Origin: CAZMHN01 sp964566145
GTDB taxonomy: Bacteria; Patescibacteriota; Patescibacteriia; Veblenbacterales; UBA10138
Length of the DNA stretch: 44,128 nt
Assembly: GCA_964566145.1 (NCBI GenBank)
Contig: CAZMHN010000005.1
Span: 1-44,128, forward strand
Direction: 5' to 3'
Shown here: piece by piece, positions 31,317 to 39,867 of the stretch
How positions within the stretch are numbered: the first letter of the stretch is position 1
Layout of the letters: each line of letters opens with the position of its first letter
The notes under the pieces: model-generated
What the model was told of the DNA's origin: nothing
Databases searched by the model: none
The model's input: the letters and a program-made list of their open reading frames with translations, nothing else
Translations under genes and position numbers: made by a program

Positions 31317-32489
31317 ATGGGAATGAAGACTGTTTCGGAGGCCAAGAATCTGTCGGGGAAGTTCGCGTTGGTACGCATCGACACCAACGTGCCCTTGGAG
31401 GGCAAGAAAGTGGCGGACGACAGCCGTTTGCGGCAGGTTGTGCCTACCCTGCGCTTTCTGGAACGCAAGGGTGCGCACATTATATTAGTTGGCCACCTGG
31501 GCCGGCCGAAGTCAGCCAAGGAGATTTCACTGAGCTTGAAGCCCATTGGGTATCACCTGGGCAAGCTTTTGAAAAAGCCGGTGAAGGTGGTGGAATTATC
31601 CCGCGGAGTAAAGGACATACGCCGTATGGCGCTCGACGGGCCGGTACTGCTGGAGAACATACGTTTCGAGAAAGGCGAGGAAGAGAACAGCTTGAGCTTG
31701 TCCAAACAGCTGGCCGCCCTGGCACACCTGTTCGTGAATGAGGCATTTTCGGTGTCGCACCGCAAGGCGGCTTCGCTCGTAGGCGTGGCGAAGCTCCTGC
31801 CGGCGTACGCCGGGTTCCAGCTAGTGACCGAGGTGGATGCCTTGACCGTCGTGCAGAAACGCGGCAAGAAGCCGGTGGTGGCCGTGGTCGGCGGGGCCAA
31901 GGTGGGCGACAAGCTTCCGGTCATTGCCAGGCTCTTGTCCAGACTTTCGGCTGTGCTGGTCGGAGGAGCGGTAGCGAACACGTTCCTGGCGGCCAAGGGC
32001 TATCCACTCGCCAAGTCCCTGGTGGACAGAGCCGAGGTGGCCGAAGCTAAGCGCATACTGAAGAAAGCGAAGCAGAAGCTGGTATTGCCCGTGGATGTCA
32101 TAGCCGATCGTACGACCACCAAGCGCGCGGAGGCCACCTGGCGGCGAGTGGATGAGGTGAAGGCCAAGGACCGAGTGGTCGACTTGGGCACCGAAACGAC
32201 CAGGCTGTACGCCACTTATATAAAGCAGGCCCAAACCGTTTTTTGGAGCGGTCCTCTGGGCTTGGTGGAGAATCCCATGTGGAGCCATGCGACGCTGGCC
32301 TTGGGCAGGCTTACCGCCGCCCGGGCGCGCGGGAGAGCCTACGTTATTGTCGGAGGCGGCGACACCGTGAGCTTTTTCCATAAGCACGATTTGCAGGTGG
32401 ACTACGTGTCGCTGGCCGGCAGTGCCATGCTTGATTTTTTGGCGGGCGACAAGCTGCCTGGCCTGACAGCGCTAGGGTATCGCGGGTAA
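31317..32489 (+). CDS. pgk: Phosphoglycerate kinase
   Basis: Pgk makes ATP and 3-phosphoglycerate from 1,3-bisphosphoglycerate. The ~390-aa protein has the substrate motif LVRIDTNVPLE, ILVGHLGRP, LLENIRFEKGEEEN, AVVGGAKVGDKLPVI, the LGTETTRLYATYIKQAQTVFWSGPLG nucleotide region and a final VIVGGGDTVSFFHK. An alternative ATG two codons in (31323) would give MKTVSEAKNLSGK; both are possible given the -10. eno starts one nt after its stop. Confidence 0.95.
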   Translation: MGMKTVSEAKNLSGKFALVRIDTNVPLEGKKVADDSRLRQVVPTLRFLERKGAHIILVGHLGRPKSAKEISLSLKPIGYHLGKLLKKPVKVVELSRGVKDIRRMALDGPVLLENIRFEKGEEENSLSLSKQLAALAHLFVNEAFSVSHRKAASLVGVAKLLPAYAGFQLVTEVDALTVVQKRGKKPVVAVVGGAKVGDKLPVIARLLSRLSAVLVGGAVANTFLAAKGYPLAKSLVDRAEVAEAKRILKKAKQKLVLPVDVIADRTTTKRAEATWRRVDEVKAKDRVVDLGTETTRLYATYIKQAQTVFWSGPLGLVENPMWSHATLALGRLTAARARGRAYVIVGGGDTVSFFHKHDLQVDYVSLAGSAMLDFLAGDKLPGLTALGYRG

Positions 32490-32490
32490 T

Positions 32491-33759
32491 ATGGCGGTAC
32501 TCGGCATACATGACATACGGGCGCGGGAAGTGCTTGATTCGCGCGGGGATCCGACCATTGAAGTTACCGTGATGACGGAAGGCGAGGTGGTTGGCGTAGC
32601 GGCCGTTCCTTCCGGGGCTTCCACCGGCGTACACGAGGCGCATGAGCTCAGGGACGGCGATAAGGAGAGGTACGACGGCAAGGGCGTACTAAAGGCGGTG
32701 GAGCATGTGAATACGGAGATTCGCGACAGACTCCGGGGCATGTCGGTGGAGGATCAGCGGGCCCTGGACGCAAGCCTCACCGAACTGGACGGCACTTCAA
32801 ACAAGCACCGTTTGGGCGCGAACGCCCTTTTGGGGGTTTCGCTTGCCTGCGCTCGCGCCGCCGCCGCCGCTTCCAATCAGCCGCTCTACCGCTACCTTAG
32901 GTCCGCGTTCGGTTTGGAGCACAGGGAATTTCCCATGCCGCTTCCCATGATGAATGTGCTGAACGGCGGCGTGCACGCTGACAACAATCTGGACATTCAG
33001 GAATTCATGGTCGTACCCAAGATGGAGATTGCGGGCCGGGTTGATATACGGGAATCCGTGCGCGTAGGCTCGGAGGTTTTTCACGCCCTGGGGCGCGTAT
33101 TAAAATCCAAAAAGCTAGACACTGATGTGGGCAATGAGGGCGGCTACGCCCCCACGCTCGATTCGAACGAACAGGGAATGGAGCTCTTAATGAAGGCCGT
33201 CATAGAGCAGGGTTTCACGCCGGGCCAGGAAGTATCCCTCGCGCTTGATGTGGCCGCGTCCGAGTTCTACCGTCAGGGTGCGTACCATTTTGGCGGCAAG
33301 AAGATGACATCCGGGCAATTGATTGATCTGTATGAGGCGTGGGGCGGCAAGTACCCATTAGTCTCGATAGAGGACGGGTTGGCGCAGGACGACTGGCATG
33401 GATGGACAGCGCTTACGGAGCGCCTGGGAGAGCGCACCATACTGGTAGGCGACGACCTGTTCGTTACTCACGTTGACCGGCTTGAGCTGGGGTTCCAATT
33501 CAAAGCCGCGAACGCCGTGATTATAAAGCCGAACCAAGTGGGGACCCTGTCCGAAACCATGGACGCCGTTCGTTTGGCCCAGGAACACAAATACACCATA
33601 GTCGTTTCGCACCGCTCGGGCGAAACCAACGATACGTTCGTAGCCGACCTGGCGGTCGCGGTCAGTGCCTCATACCTGAAAGCCGGCTCGACCTCCCGGG
33701 GCGAGCGCGTGGCAAAATACAACCGGCTCATGGAGATAGCTGATGAAACGGGTGCGTAG
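32491..33759 (+). CDS. eno: Enolase
   Basis: Enolase converts 2-phosphoglycerate to phosphoenolpyruvate. The 422-aa protein starts IHDIRAREVLDSRGDPTIEV and has SGASTGVHEAHELRD, FPMPLPMMNVLNGGVHADNNLDIQEFM, DVGNEGGYAP, SIEDGLAQDDW, VGDDLFVTH, IKPNQVGTLSET, and SHRSGETNDTFVADL with the catalytic residues. It is coupled to pgk (stop and start separated by 1 nt). Confidence 0.97.
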   Translation: MAVLGIHDIRAREVLDSRGDPTIEVTVMTEGEVVGVAAVPSGASTGVHEAHELRDGDKERYDGKGVLKAVEHVNTEIRDRLRGMSVEDQRALDASLTELDGTSNKHRLGANALLGVSLACARAAAAASNQPLYRYLRSAFGLEHREFPMPLPMMNVLNGGVHADNNLDIQEFMVVPKMEIAGRVDIRESVRVGSEVFHALGRVLKSKKLDTDVGNEGGYAPTLDSNEQGMELLMKAVIEQGFTPGQEVSLALDVAASEFYRQGAYHFGGKKMTSGQLIDLYEAWGGKYPLVSIEDGLAQDDWHGWTALTERLGERTILVGDDLFVTHVDRLELGFQFKAANAVIIKPNQVGTLSETMDAVRLAQEHKYTIVVSHRSGETNDTFVADLAVAVSASYLKAGSTSRGERVAKYNRLMEIADETGA

Positions 33760-33785
33760 CCGCCGTGCGGCGGCTACGCTATACT
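33754..33785 (+). terminator. Hairpin at the eno stop codon, next to the following -10
   Basis: GCGTAGCCGCC/GGCGGCTACGC, an 11-bp perfect stem with a 4-nt loop, includes the eno stop codon. No T tract follows; instead TATACT (33780-33785) starts directly after it and may drive the two phosphoglycerate mutase genes. Confidence 0.6.
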
Positions 33786-33846
33786 GGTAATCAGAGAGGG
33801 GTTTGAGGGGCCTCCTTCGGATTTGTTGCGTAATCTACAGCTACCC

Positions 33847-35418
33847 ATGCCGAAATCCAAGCGAGTTCTCCCGATGGTTCTGGCCATCCTTGACGGGTGG
33901 GGAGTGGCGTCAAGGCGCAGTCAGTCGGATGACGCCACCGCCATAGCCAAGACGCCGTTCATTGCGGAGGTGAAGCGCCACTATCCCATGGCCACACTGC
34001 AGGCTTCGGGCCGGTCGGTCGGATTGCCTGCGGGACAGGACGGCAATTCCGAAGCCGGGCACCTGAACCTCGGGGCGGGGCGCATCGTGGACCAGGACGC
34101 GGTGCTCATATCAAAGGCTGTGCGGAGCGGGAGTTTTTTCAAGAATCCGGCTTTCCGAAGCGCCTTGGAGCACGTGAAGAAACATCGTTCGGCTCTGCAC
34201 CTAATGGGCCTCATGTCCAATTACAACAGCGGACATTCCTCGCCTGATCACTTCATGGCGCTTTTGAAGCTTGTACAGAGCGCCAAACTGAAGCGCGTGT
34301 ATCTGCACTTGTTCACGGACGGGCGTGATTCGCCCAAGTACGACGCCATCAAGTTCGTCGAGGAGGTGAGAAAGCGCTTGAATGGCGAGGTCATCGCCAC
34401 GCTGTGCGGCAGGTTCTACGCCATGGATAGGAAAAAGGAGTGGTCCCGAACCGGTCAGACCTACGATCTTTTGACTCGGGGCAAGGGCCTGACGGCGCCT
34501 TCGGCCGAAGTGGCCATACGCCACGCCTACAACCGGGGCGAGAGCGATGAGTTCTTGAGCCCGACTGTCATCGTAGACAGCGCCGGGAAACCCAGGGGGT
34601 CTATCAGCAGCAAGGATGCAGTCATCTTTTTCAACCTGCGCAGCGACCGCGCCAGGCAGATGGCCAAGCCTTTTGTGCAGGATAGGTTCGAGAGCCTGAA
34701 TCCGGGCGCGTTCAAACGCTGGAGGACGCTGAAAGACCTGTGCTTCGTGGCTTTGACGGATTTCGGGCCTGACCTAGGGAATATTCTGACTGCTTTTCCA
34801 AGTCGTGATGTGCAGGGCAGTCTGCCTATGGTGCTGTCCAGCTTGAAACAGCTGTACATCGCCGAAAGCGAGAAGTTCGCCCATATTACCTACTTCTTCA
34901 ACGGCGGCTATGACCACGCCGTGGGCGGGGAGGATCGCATCATGATACCATCGCCTGACGTGCCTTCATACGATGTCACGCCTGCCATGTCGGCCCTGAA
35001 AATAACTTCACAGGTCGTGCGCGCCATAGATCGCCGGCATTACGAGTTCGTGGCGCTCAATTTCGCCAATCCCGACATGGTCGGACACACCGGCAATCTG
35101 CGCGCCGGCGTTCTGGCCATGGAAGTGGTCGACCGCTGTTTGGCCGATATCGGGAAAGTAGTCCGTAAGCGTCGCGGCGCACTTCTCTTGGTGGGTGACC
35201 ACGGCAACGTTGAGGAGTTCATCAACCGTACGACCGGAGAGGTTGATACTGAGCACTCGACGAACCCGGTTCCGTTCCTGCTGTATCACCAAGGCTTCCG
35301 CGGCCGGAGTTTCGCCCGCCGGCAGGGAGTTCTAGGTGACGTGGCGCCGACCATTTTGGATCTCATTGGCTTGCCCAAACCAAAGGAGATGACGCGGCGG
35401 AGCCTGCTCCGTCATTAA
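33847..35418 (+). CDS. gpmI: Cofactor-independent phosphoglycerate mutase (divergent copy)
   Basis: GpmI interconverts 3- and 2-phosphoglycerate with two Mn ions. The 523-aa protein has VLAILDGWGV, the catalytic Ser in DGNSEAGHLNLGAGRIV, HSSPDHF, FTDGRDSP, GRFYAMDRKKEW, FFNLRSDRARQM, HITYFFNGG, NFANPDMVGHTGN, VGDHGNVEE and EHSTNPVPF. It differs from the next copy by MSNYNSGHSS in place of the usual SPGGVHS and by a truncated C-terminus. The start ATG at 33847 was preferred to TTG 33823. Confidence 0.92.
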   Translation: MPKSKRVLPMVLAILDGWGVASRRSQSDDATAIAKTPFIAEVKRHYPMATLQASGRSVGLPAGQDGNSEAGHLNLGAGRIVDQDAVLISKAVRSGSFFKNPAFRSALEHVKKHRSALHLMGLMSNYNSGHSSPDHFMALLKLVQSAKLKRVYLHLFTDGRDSPKYDAIKFVEEVRKRLNGEVIATLCGRFYAMDRKKEWSRTGQTYDLLTRGKGLTAPSAEVAIRHAYNRGESDEFLSPTVIVDSAGKPRGSISSKDAVIFFNLRSDRARQMAKPFVQDRFESLNPGAFKRWRTLKDLCFVALTDFGPDLGNILTAFPSRDVQGSLPMVLSSLKQLYIAESEKFAHITYFFNGGYDHAVGGEDRIMIPSPDVPSYDVTPAMSALKITSQVVRAIDRRHYEFVALNFANPDMVGHTGNLRAGVLAMEVVDRCLADIGKVVRKRRGALLLVGDHGNVEEFINRTTGEVDTEHSTNPVPFLLYHQGFRGRSFARRQGVLGDVAPTILDLIGLPKPKEMTRRSLLRH

Positions 35419-35422
35419 TCGT

Positions 35423-36997
35423 ATGTCCCAAGCCACCAAGTTCGTCGTACTCCTGGTGCTTGACGGGTGGGGAGTGGCGCCGCCTTCTCGGGGTAACGCC
35501 ATAACCCTGGCTCAGACGCCGGTCTTTAGGCGTCTCATTGGCACTTACCCTACGTTCACGCTTCAGGCGTCAGGCGAAGCTGTTGGGTTGCCTTGGGGCG
35601 AAATGGGCAACAGCGAAGTAGGTCACCTTACCTTGGGCGCCGGCCGCATCGTGTACCAGTACCTGCCGCGCATCACGCATTCCATAATCGACCGTTCGTT
35701 TTTCCAGAACGACGCGTTCTTGAATGCCATCAGGCTGGCGCGTGAGCGCGGGAGCAAACTGCACCTCATGGGTTTGGTGAGTCCTGGCGGGGTGCACAGC
35801 TCGCAAGACCATCTGTACGCCCTGCTGGAGTTGGCCGCGGAGCAGGGACTCCAGCAGGTGTTCGTCCATGCCTTTTTGGACGGACGCGATACGCCGTTTG
35901 ATTCCGGCAAGAGCCACCTTGATGAGCTTGTTCTAAAGCTCAAGAAGATCAAGGTTGGCAAGCTAGCCACGCTCTGCGGCAGGTTCTACGCCATGGACCG
36001 CGATAACCACTGGGACCGCATTCAGGCCGCTTATGACTGCATGGTCCAGGGCAAGGGAAAACCGGCCGCGTCCGCGGCCAAGGCCGTGGCCGATTCATAT
36101 GCCGCCAAAGTGTTCGACGAACAGGTGGTTCCTACTGTCATACAGGAGGGAGGCGCGCCCGTGGCCACGATCGGAGACAACGACGTTGTCATATTCTTCA
36201 ACTTCCGTCCCGACCGCGCCCGGCAGCTGACGCACGCTTTCGTTCTGCCGGGGTTTTCCAAGTTCGAGCGCCGTCCCCTTGAGCATCTGCATTTTGTATG
36301 CATGACCGAATACGACAAAGATCTGCCGGTTGAGGTGGCGTTCATGCCCGACGCCGTCAATTATCCGCTCGCCCGTGTTATTGCCGATGCCAAGCAGAAG
36401 CAGCTACACTTGGCCGAGACGGAGAAGTACGCTCACGTAACTTACTTCTTCAACGGCGGACGAGAACAGGTATACGAAGGCGAGGAGCACATGCTTGTGC
36501 CTTCGCCGGTAGTGCCGTCATACGACGCCAAGCCTGAAATGTCGGCCCGCGGCATTACCGATCGGTTCCTGCAGGAGGTGCGCACGGGCAAGTACCAGTT
36601 TTTCGTCATAAATTACGCCAACGCCGACATGGTCGCGCATACAGGCAATCTGCCCGCCACCATAAGGGCCGTGGAGGTGTTGGATGAATGTATAGGCGAA
36701 GTGGTGGCGGCCACGCTGGAATACGGTGGCACTGCCATTATCACGGCCGACCACGGGAACGCCGAGGGTCTTGTGAACCTGCAGACCGGCGATATAGACA
36801 AGGAACATGCGAGTACTCCCGTACCCTGCATTATTGTGGGCAGGGAGTTGGAGAACAAGGCCGGCGCCGGCCAGCTGGTGACGGACGACCTGTCCCAGCT
36901 TACACCCGCCGGCGTACTCGCGGACGTGGCTCCCACGGTACTGAGACTCATGGGGCTTACGCCACATCCGGAAATGACCGGCCATAGCCTTATTTAG
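35423..36997 (+). CDS. gpmI: Cofactor-independent phosphoglycerate mutase
   Basis: The 524-aa protein is the more canonical copy: LVLDGWGVAPPSRGNAI, EMGNSEVGHLTLGAGRIVYQ (Ser nucleophile), LVSPGGVHSSQDH, FLDGRDTP, GRFYAMDRDNHWDR, FFNFRPDRARQL, TEKYAHVTYFFNGG, NYANADMVAHTGN, ITADHGNAEG and EHASTPVPC. It begins 4 nt after the first copy and is followed by fpg after 5 nt, so the three are cotranscribed. The two gpmI genes share an identical stretch coding LDGWGVA, hinting at duplication with gene conversion. Confidence 0.95.
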   Translation: MSQATKFVVLLVLDGWGVAPPSRGNAITLAQTPVFRRLIGTYPTFTLQASGEAVGLPWGEMGNSEVGHLTLGAGRIVYQYLPRITHSIIDRSFFQNDAFLNAIRLARERGSKLHLMGLVSPGGVHSSQDHLYALLELAAEQGLQQVFVHAFLDGRDTPFDSGKSHLDELVLKLKKIKVGKLATLCGRFYAMDRDNHWDRIQAAYDCMVQGKGKPAASAAKAVADSYAAKVFDEQVVPTVIQEGGAPVATIGDNDVVIFFNFRPDRARQLTHAFVLPGFSKFERRPLEHLHFVCMTEYDKDLPVEVAFMPDAVNYPLARVIADAKQKQLHLAETEKYAHVTYFFNGGREQVYEGEEHMLVPSPVVPSYDAKPEMSARGITDRFLQEVRTGKYQFFVINYANADMVAHTGNLPATIRAVEVLDECIGEVVAATLEYGGTAIITADHGNAEGLVNLQTGDIDKEHASTPVPCIIVGRELENKAGAGQLVTDDLSQLTPAGVLADVAPTVLRLMGLTPHPEMTGHSLI

Positions 36998-37002
36998 TCC
37001 GT

Positions 37003-37863
37003 ATGCCAGAACTTCCGGAGGTTGAGACCATACGGCGCGACTTATCGGGCCGCTTGAAAGGCAAGCGCATCGCCAAACTCGAGGTGCGCCGCCCCAAGCT
37101 CCTGAAAAGCCCACGGCCTTTGTTTGAGCGCGAGGCGGTGGGCGCGCGCATCAAGTCTTTGAAGCGGCGCGCCAAGGTGCTGGCTATAGAATTAAGTACA
37201 GGCCACACCATACTCATACACCTTAAGATGACGGGGCAACTCGTGTACTGTTCGGCTTCGGGCAGGCTCAACACCGGCGGACATCCGATAGCCGGGGTTT
37301 CGAGCGTGCCGAACAAATACACCTACGTTACGTTCAGGTTTTCCGACGGTTCGGCCTTGTACTTCAACGATGTGCGCATGTTCGGATATGTACGGTTGCT
37401 TCCGACCAAGGACTTGTCGCAAGCTTTCTCGCACATCGGACCTGAGCCGTTGTCGCTGTCATTCACTCCTGCGGTATTGGCCGCGCGCCTGTCGCGCCGT
37501 CCGCGCACGAGCATAAAGGCCGCGCTCCTGGACCAGTCGGTCGTAGCCGGCATAGGCAATATCTACGCCGATGAAAGCTTGTTTGCGGGGCGTATAAAGC
37601 CCCAGCGTCGCGCGGCCTCGCTCACCGGCCCGGACATCATACGGCTCCATTCAAGCATACGGCGCGTGCTGTACTTGGCCGTTCGTTCGCGCGGCACCAG
37701 CATGAACAGCTACGTTGACGGGCTGGGCAGGCAGGGGAGCTACTGGAACAGACGCAAAGCGTACGGCAGGGCGGGGGAGAAGTGCCGAAGGTGCGGTACG
37801 ATAATGAGGCGCGCCGTAGTCGCTCAGCGCGGGACCACCTATTGTCCGGAGTGCCAGAGGTAG
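37003..37863 (+). CDS. mutM: Formamidopyrimidine-DNA glycosylase
   Basis: Fpg excises 8-oxoguanine and nicks the site. The 286-aa protein begins with the catalytic PELPEVETIRRDL (Pro and Glu after the removed Met), and has ILIHLKMTGQL, the H2TH region VVAGIGNIYADESLFAGRIKPQR, and a C-terminal zinc finger with EKCRRCG and YCPECQR. Length is normal. No ribosome binding site; it probably relies on coupling to gpmI. Confidence 0.95.
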   Translation: MPELPEVETIRRDLSGRLKGKRIAKLEVRRPKLLKSPRPLFEREAVGARIKSLKRRAKVLAIELSTGHTILIHLKMTGQLVYCSASGRLNTGGHPIAGVSSVPNKYTYVTFRFSDGSALYFNDVRMFGYVRLLPTKDLSQAFSHIGPEPLSLSFTPAVLAARLSRRPRTSIKAALLDQSVVAGIGNIYADESLFAGRIKPQRRAASLTGPDIIRLHSSIRRVLYLAVRSRGTSMNSYVDGLGRQGSYWNRRKAYGRAGEKCRRCGTIMRRAVVAQRGTTYCPECQR

Positions 37864-37871
37864 CGCCGGTC

Positions 37872-37880
37872 TGCTATTAT
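37872..37880 (+). promoter_or_regulatory. Extended -10 promoter of the SDR gene
   Basis: TG-C-TATTAT (hexamer 37875-37880) ends 8 nt before the ATG at 37889, predicting a leaderless transcript. Confidence 0.6.
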
Positions 37881-37888
37881 CTCAGTAT

Positions 37889-38596
37889 ATGAGCAATGAA
37901 GCCAAGGATGTCGCCGTCATCATAGGGGGTGATTCCGGGCTTGGTCTCGGGGCCGCTCGTCGGTTTATCGAGAACGGCTGTCAGGTAGTTATCGGCGGTC
38001 GTAGCGAGGATAAGGTTTCGCGGAGCGCGGGAATCCTTGGGCCGAAGGCTAGGGGATTGATTGTGGATGTTACCGACCAGGCATCCGTTGAATCATTTTT
38101 CAAGGAGGCGGGGAAATTCGACCACTTGGTCGTTACCGCGTCGGCGGGCGGAGCGGACAAGCCGCTTCGTGACACGACCATTGAAGAGCTGAAAGTATTT
38201 GCCGATACAAAGCTGTGGGGAACGGTACGGTGCGTCAAGGCGGCTCAGCAGTATATTTCAAAAGCCGGTTCGGTAACGTTCATTACCGGAGTGCTTTCCA
38301 AGAAAGGCAGAGCCGGAGCGCACGCCAAGGCCATAGCCAATGGCGCCCTGGAAGGGCTGTTGCACTCGCTGGTCGCCGAGTTTGGCCCGCGTATCCGTGT
38401 GAATTGCATCTCGCCTTCTTACGTGGACAGCAACGGGACTATGAACCCCGCAAAGAAAGAGGAGTTTCGCCGTCTGTATCCGGTGGGGTACGTGGGGGAT
38501 GCGGACGATGTAGCGTCGATAATCTACGCCGTGGCGACAAATCGCTTCATGACGGGTTCGGTGGTCGGCATTGATGGCGGATGGGCGTCAGTATAG
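37889..38596 (+). CDS. Short-chain dehydrogenase-like protein lacking YxxxK
   Basis: The 235-aa Rossmann protein has the cofactor loop GGDSGLGLGAARRF (about residues 13-26), VVIGGRSE, VVTASAGGADK in place of NNAG, and the C-terminal VNCISPSYVDS, FMTGSVVGIDGGWAS. The usual catalytic YxxxK is absent: the aligned segment is GAHAKAIANGALEGL. SDR subfamilies with a (V)NGALEAL-type segment and no Tyr/Lys exist, so activity or a non-enzymatic NAD(P)-binding role is open. Confidence 0.85.
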   Translation: MSNEAKDVAVIIGGDSGLGLGAARRFIENGCQVVIGGRSEDKVSRSAGILGPKARGLIVDVTDQASVESFFKEAGKFDHLVVTASAGGADKPLRDTTIEELKVFADTKLWGTVRCVKAAQQYISKAGSVTFITGVLSKKGRAGAHAKAIANGALEGLLHSLVAEFGPRIRVNCISPSYVDSNGTMNPAKKEEFRRLYPVGYVGDADDVASIIYAVATNRFMTGSVVGIDGGWASV

Positions 38597-38623
38597 CGGC
38601 GTCGCGTGACGGGTAGCAGTAGC

Positions 38624-38646
38624 ATCGCCTCCGGGGCGATTCTTTT
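38624..38646 (+). terminator. Intrinsic terminator after the SDR gene
   Basis: ATCGCC/GGCGAT stem with a 5-nt loop, followed by TCTTTT. TATACT (38648-38653) for the next gene follows at once. Confidence 0.7.
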
Positions 38647-38662
38647 GTATACTTTGGGTTGT

Positions 38663-39190
38663 ATGTGGTTTGATGTTGAACTGGCCCGCTGGCTCAACGA
38701 ATGGGCCCAGGCCGGAGCCGCGGTCAAGGCATTGGCGGTGTTTTGCGCCGAACCGTTGGTGTGGCTTATGTTCGCGTGGTATGCGTTCGCGTTCGTTGTA
38801 TATAAACGCGGGTGGGTACGCGAATTCCTGGCGGTAGCTTTGGGCGCCAGCATGGTGTATTTGACGAATGCGGCCGTGAGTTTGTGGTGGTATCGGCCCC
38901 GTCCGTTCCTGTTCGGCATCACCGAGGAATTCGCCCGCGTTAGCGCCGGCTCAAAATCGTTCCCGTCCGATCATGCCAGCATCGCCTTTTTCTTCGCCTA
39001 TTTGTTGGTGGCGCATAAGCGGAGCTGGTGGCCTGCGTATATTCTGGCCCTGCTCGTAGCCGTTTCGCGCGTGGCGGTCGGGGTGCACTACCCGTCGGAC
39101 GTACTGGCTGGGGCGGCTGTGGGCATGGCTTTCGGATATCTGACCTACGGCGTCGAGCGTTTGTTCGGACCAGTGCCGGAGCGCACCTAA
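38663..39190 (+). CDS. PAP2-family phosphatase
   Basis: This integral membrane phosphatase probably dephosphorylates undecaprenyl diphosphate or another lipid phosphate. The ~175-aa protein has about five TM segments and the PAP2 signature: WWYRPRPF (end of motif 1), SFPSDHAS (motif 2, PSDH for PSGH) and SRVAVGVHYPSDVLAG (motif 3). The ATG at 38663 lies 9 nt after TATACT; a GTG 19 codons upstream lies before the -10 and in the terminator. Confidence 0.88.
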   Translation: MWFDVELARWLNEWAQAGAAVKALAVFCAEPLVWLMFAWYAFAFVVYKRGWVREFLAVALGASMVYLTNAAVSLWWYRPRPFLFGITEEFARVSAGSKSFPSDHASIAFFFAYLLVAHKRSWWPAYILALLVAVSRVAVGVHYPSDVLAGAAVGMAFGYLTYGVERLFGPVPERT

Positions 39191-39209
39191 CGGTAATAGC
39201 CAGCTACAT

Positions 39210-39836
39210 ATGTTGCGAGCGCGCACCAATGACGCGCTGGTGGATGAAATCGCGGCGACGGGCGTACTGCATACCCCTGCCATCATTCAGGCGTTCCGCA
39301 AGGTGGACCGGGCGTGCTTCGTGCCGGCCGAGCTTGTGGGCGAGGCTTACGGCGACTACCCGTTGCCCATAGGTTTCGGACAGACGATATCCCAGCCGTC
39401 CACGGTCGCGTTCATGCTTGAGCTTGCCTGTCCCAAATCAGGGGAGCGCGTGCTTGAGGTGGGTTCAGGTTCCGGTTATGTCATTGCGCTCCTGAGGCAC
39501 ATTGTAGGCATGACTGGCGACGCTCAAGGCATAGAACGTATATCCGAGCTTGTACAGATGTCCAAGAGGAACTTCGTGTGTGCCGGCGTAGCTGGAGTCC
39601 ACGTGGAAGCCGGTGACGGCACCGCCGTTGCCGGCGGTCCGTACGACGTCGTCATAGTTTCTGCCGCAGCGGCTGTACTGCCGCCACTGCTTCAGGCGCA
39701 GTTGACTGAAGGCGGTAGGCTTGTAGCGCCGGTCGGTGCGGGCTGTCAGGACATGGTACGCATTGAACGCACGGAAGACGGGTTCAAGGAAACGCGCTAT
39801 CCCGGCTTTCAGTTCGTTCCCCTCATCACTGATTGA
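39210..39836 (+). CDS. pcm: Protein-L-isoaspartate O-methyltransferase
   Basis: Pcm methylates damaged isoaspartyl residues with SAM to start their repair. The 208-aa protein has the N-terminal substrate motif FRKVDRACFVPAE, GFGQTISQPSTVAFMLE, SAM motif I VLEVGSGSGYVIALL, and YDVVIVSAAA. The last motif ends with AAA rather than the common APA, and the C-terminus is short. No ribosome binding site is seen. Confidence 0.93.
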   Translation: MLRARTNDALVDEIAATGVLHTPAIIQAFRKVDRACFVPAELVGEAYGDYPLPIGFGQTISQPSTVAFMLELACPKSGERVLEVGSGSGYVIALLRHIVGMTGDAQGIERISELVQMSKRNFVCAGVAGVHVEAGDGTAVAGGPYDVVIVSAAAAVLPPLLQAQLTEGGRLVAPVGAGCQDMVRIERTEDGFKETRYPGFQFVPLITD

Positions 39837-39861
39837 AAACGTTTAGAAGCCAAGCTACACT
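39833..39861 (+). promoter_or_regulatory. mltG promoter
   Basis: TTGAAA (39833-39838), 17-nt spacer, TACACT (39856-39861). The ATG is 6 nt after the -10, so transcription should begin at the start codon. Confidence 0.75.
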
Positions 39862-39867
39862 CTAGTC

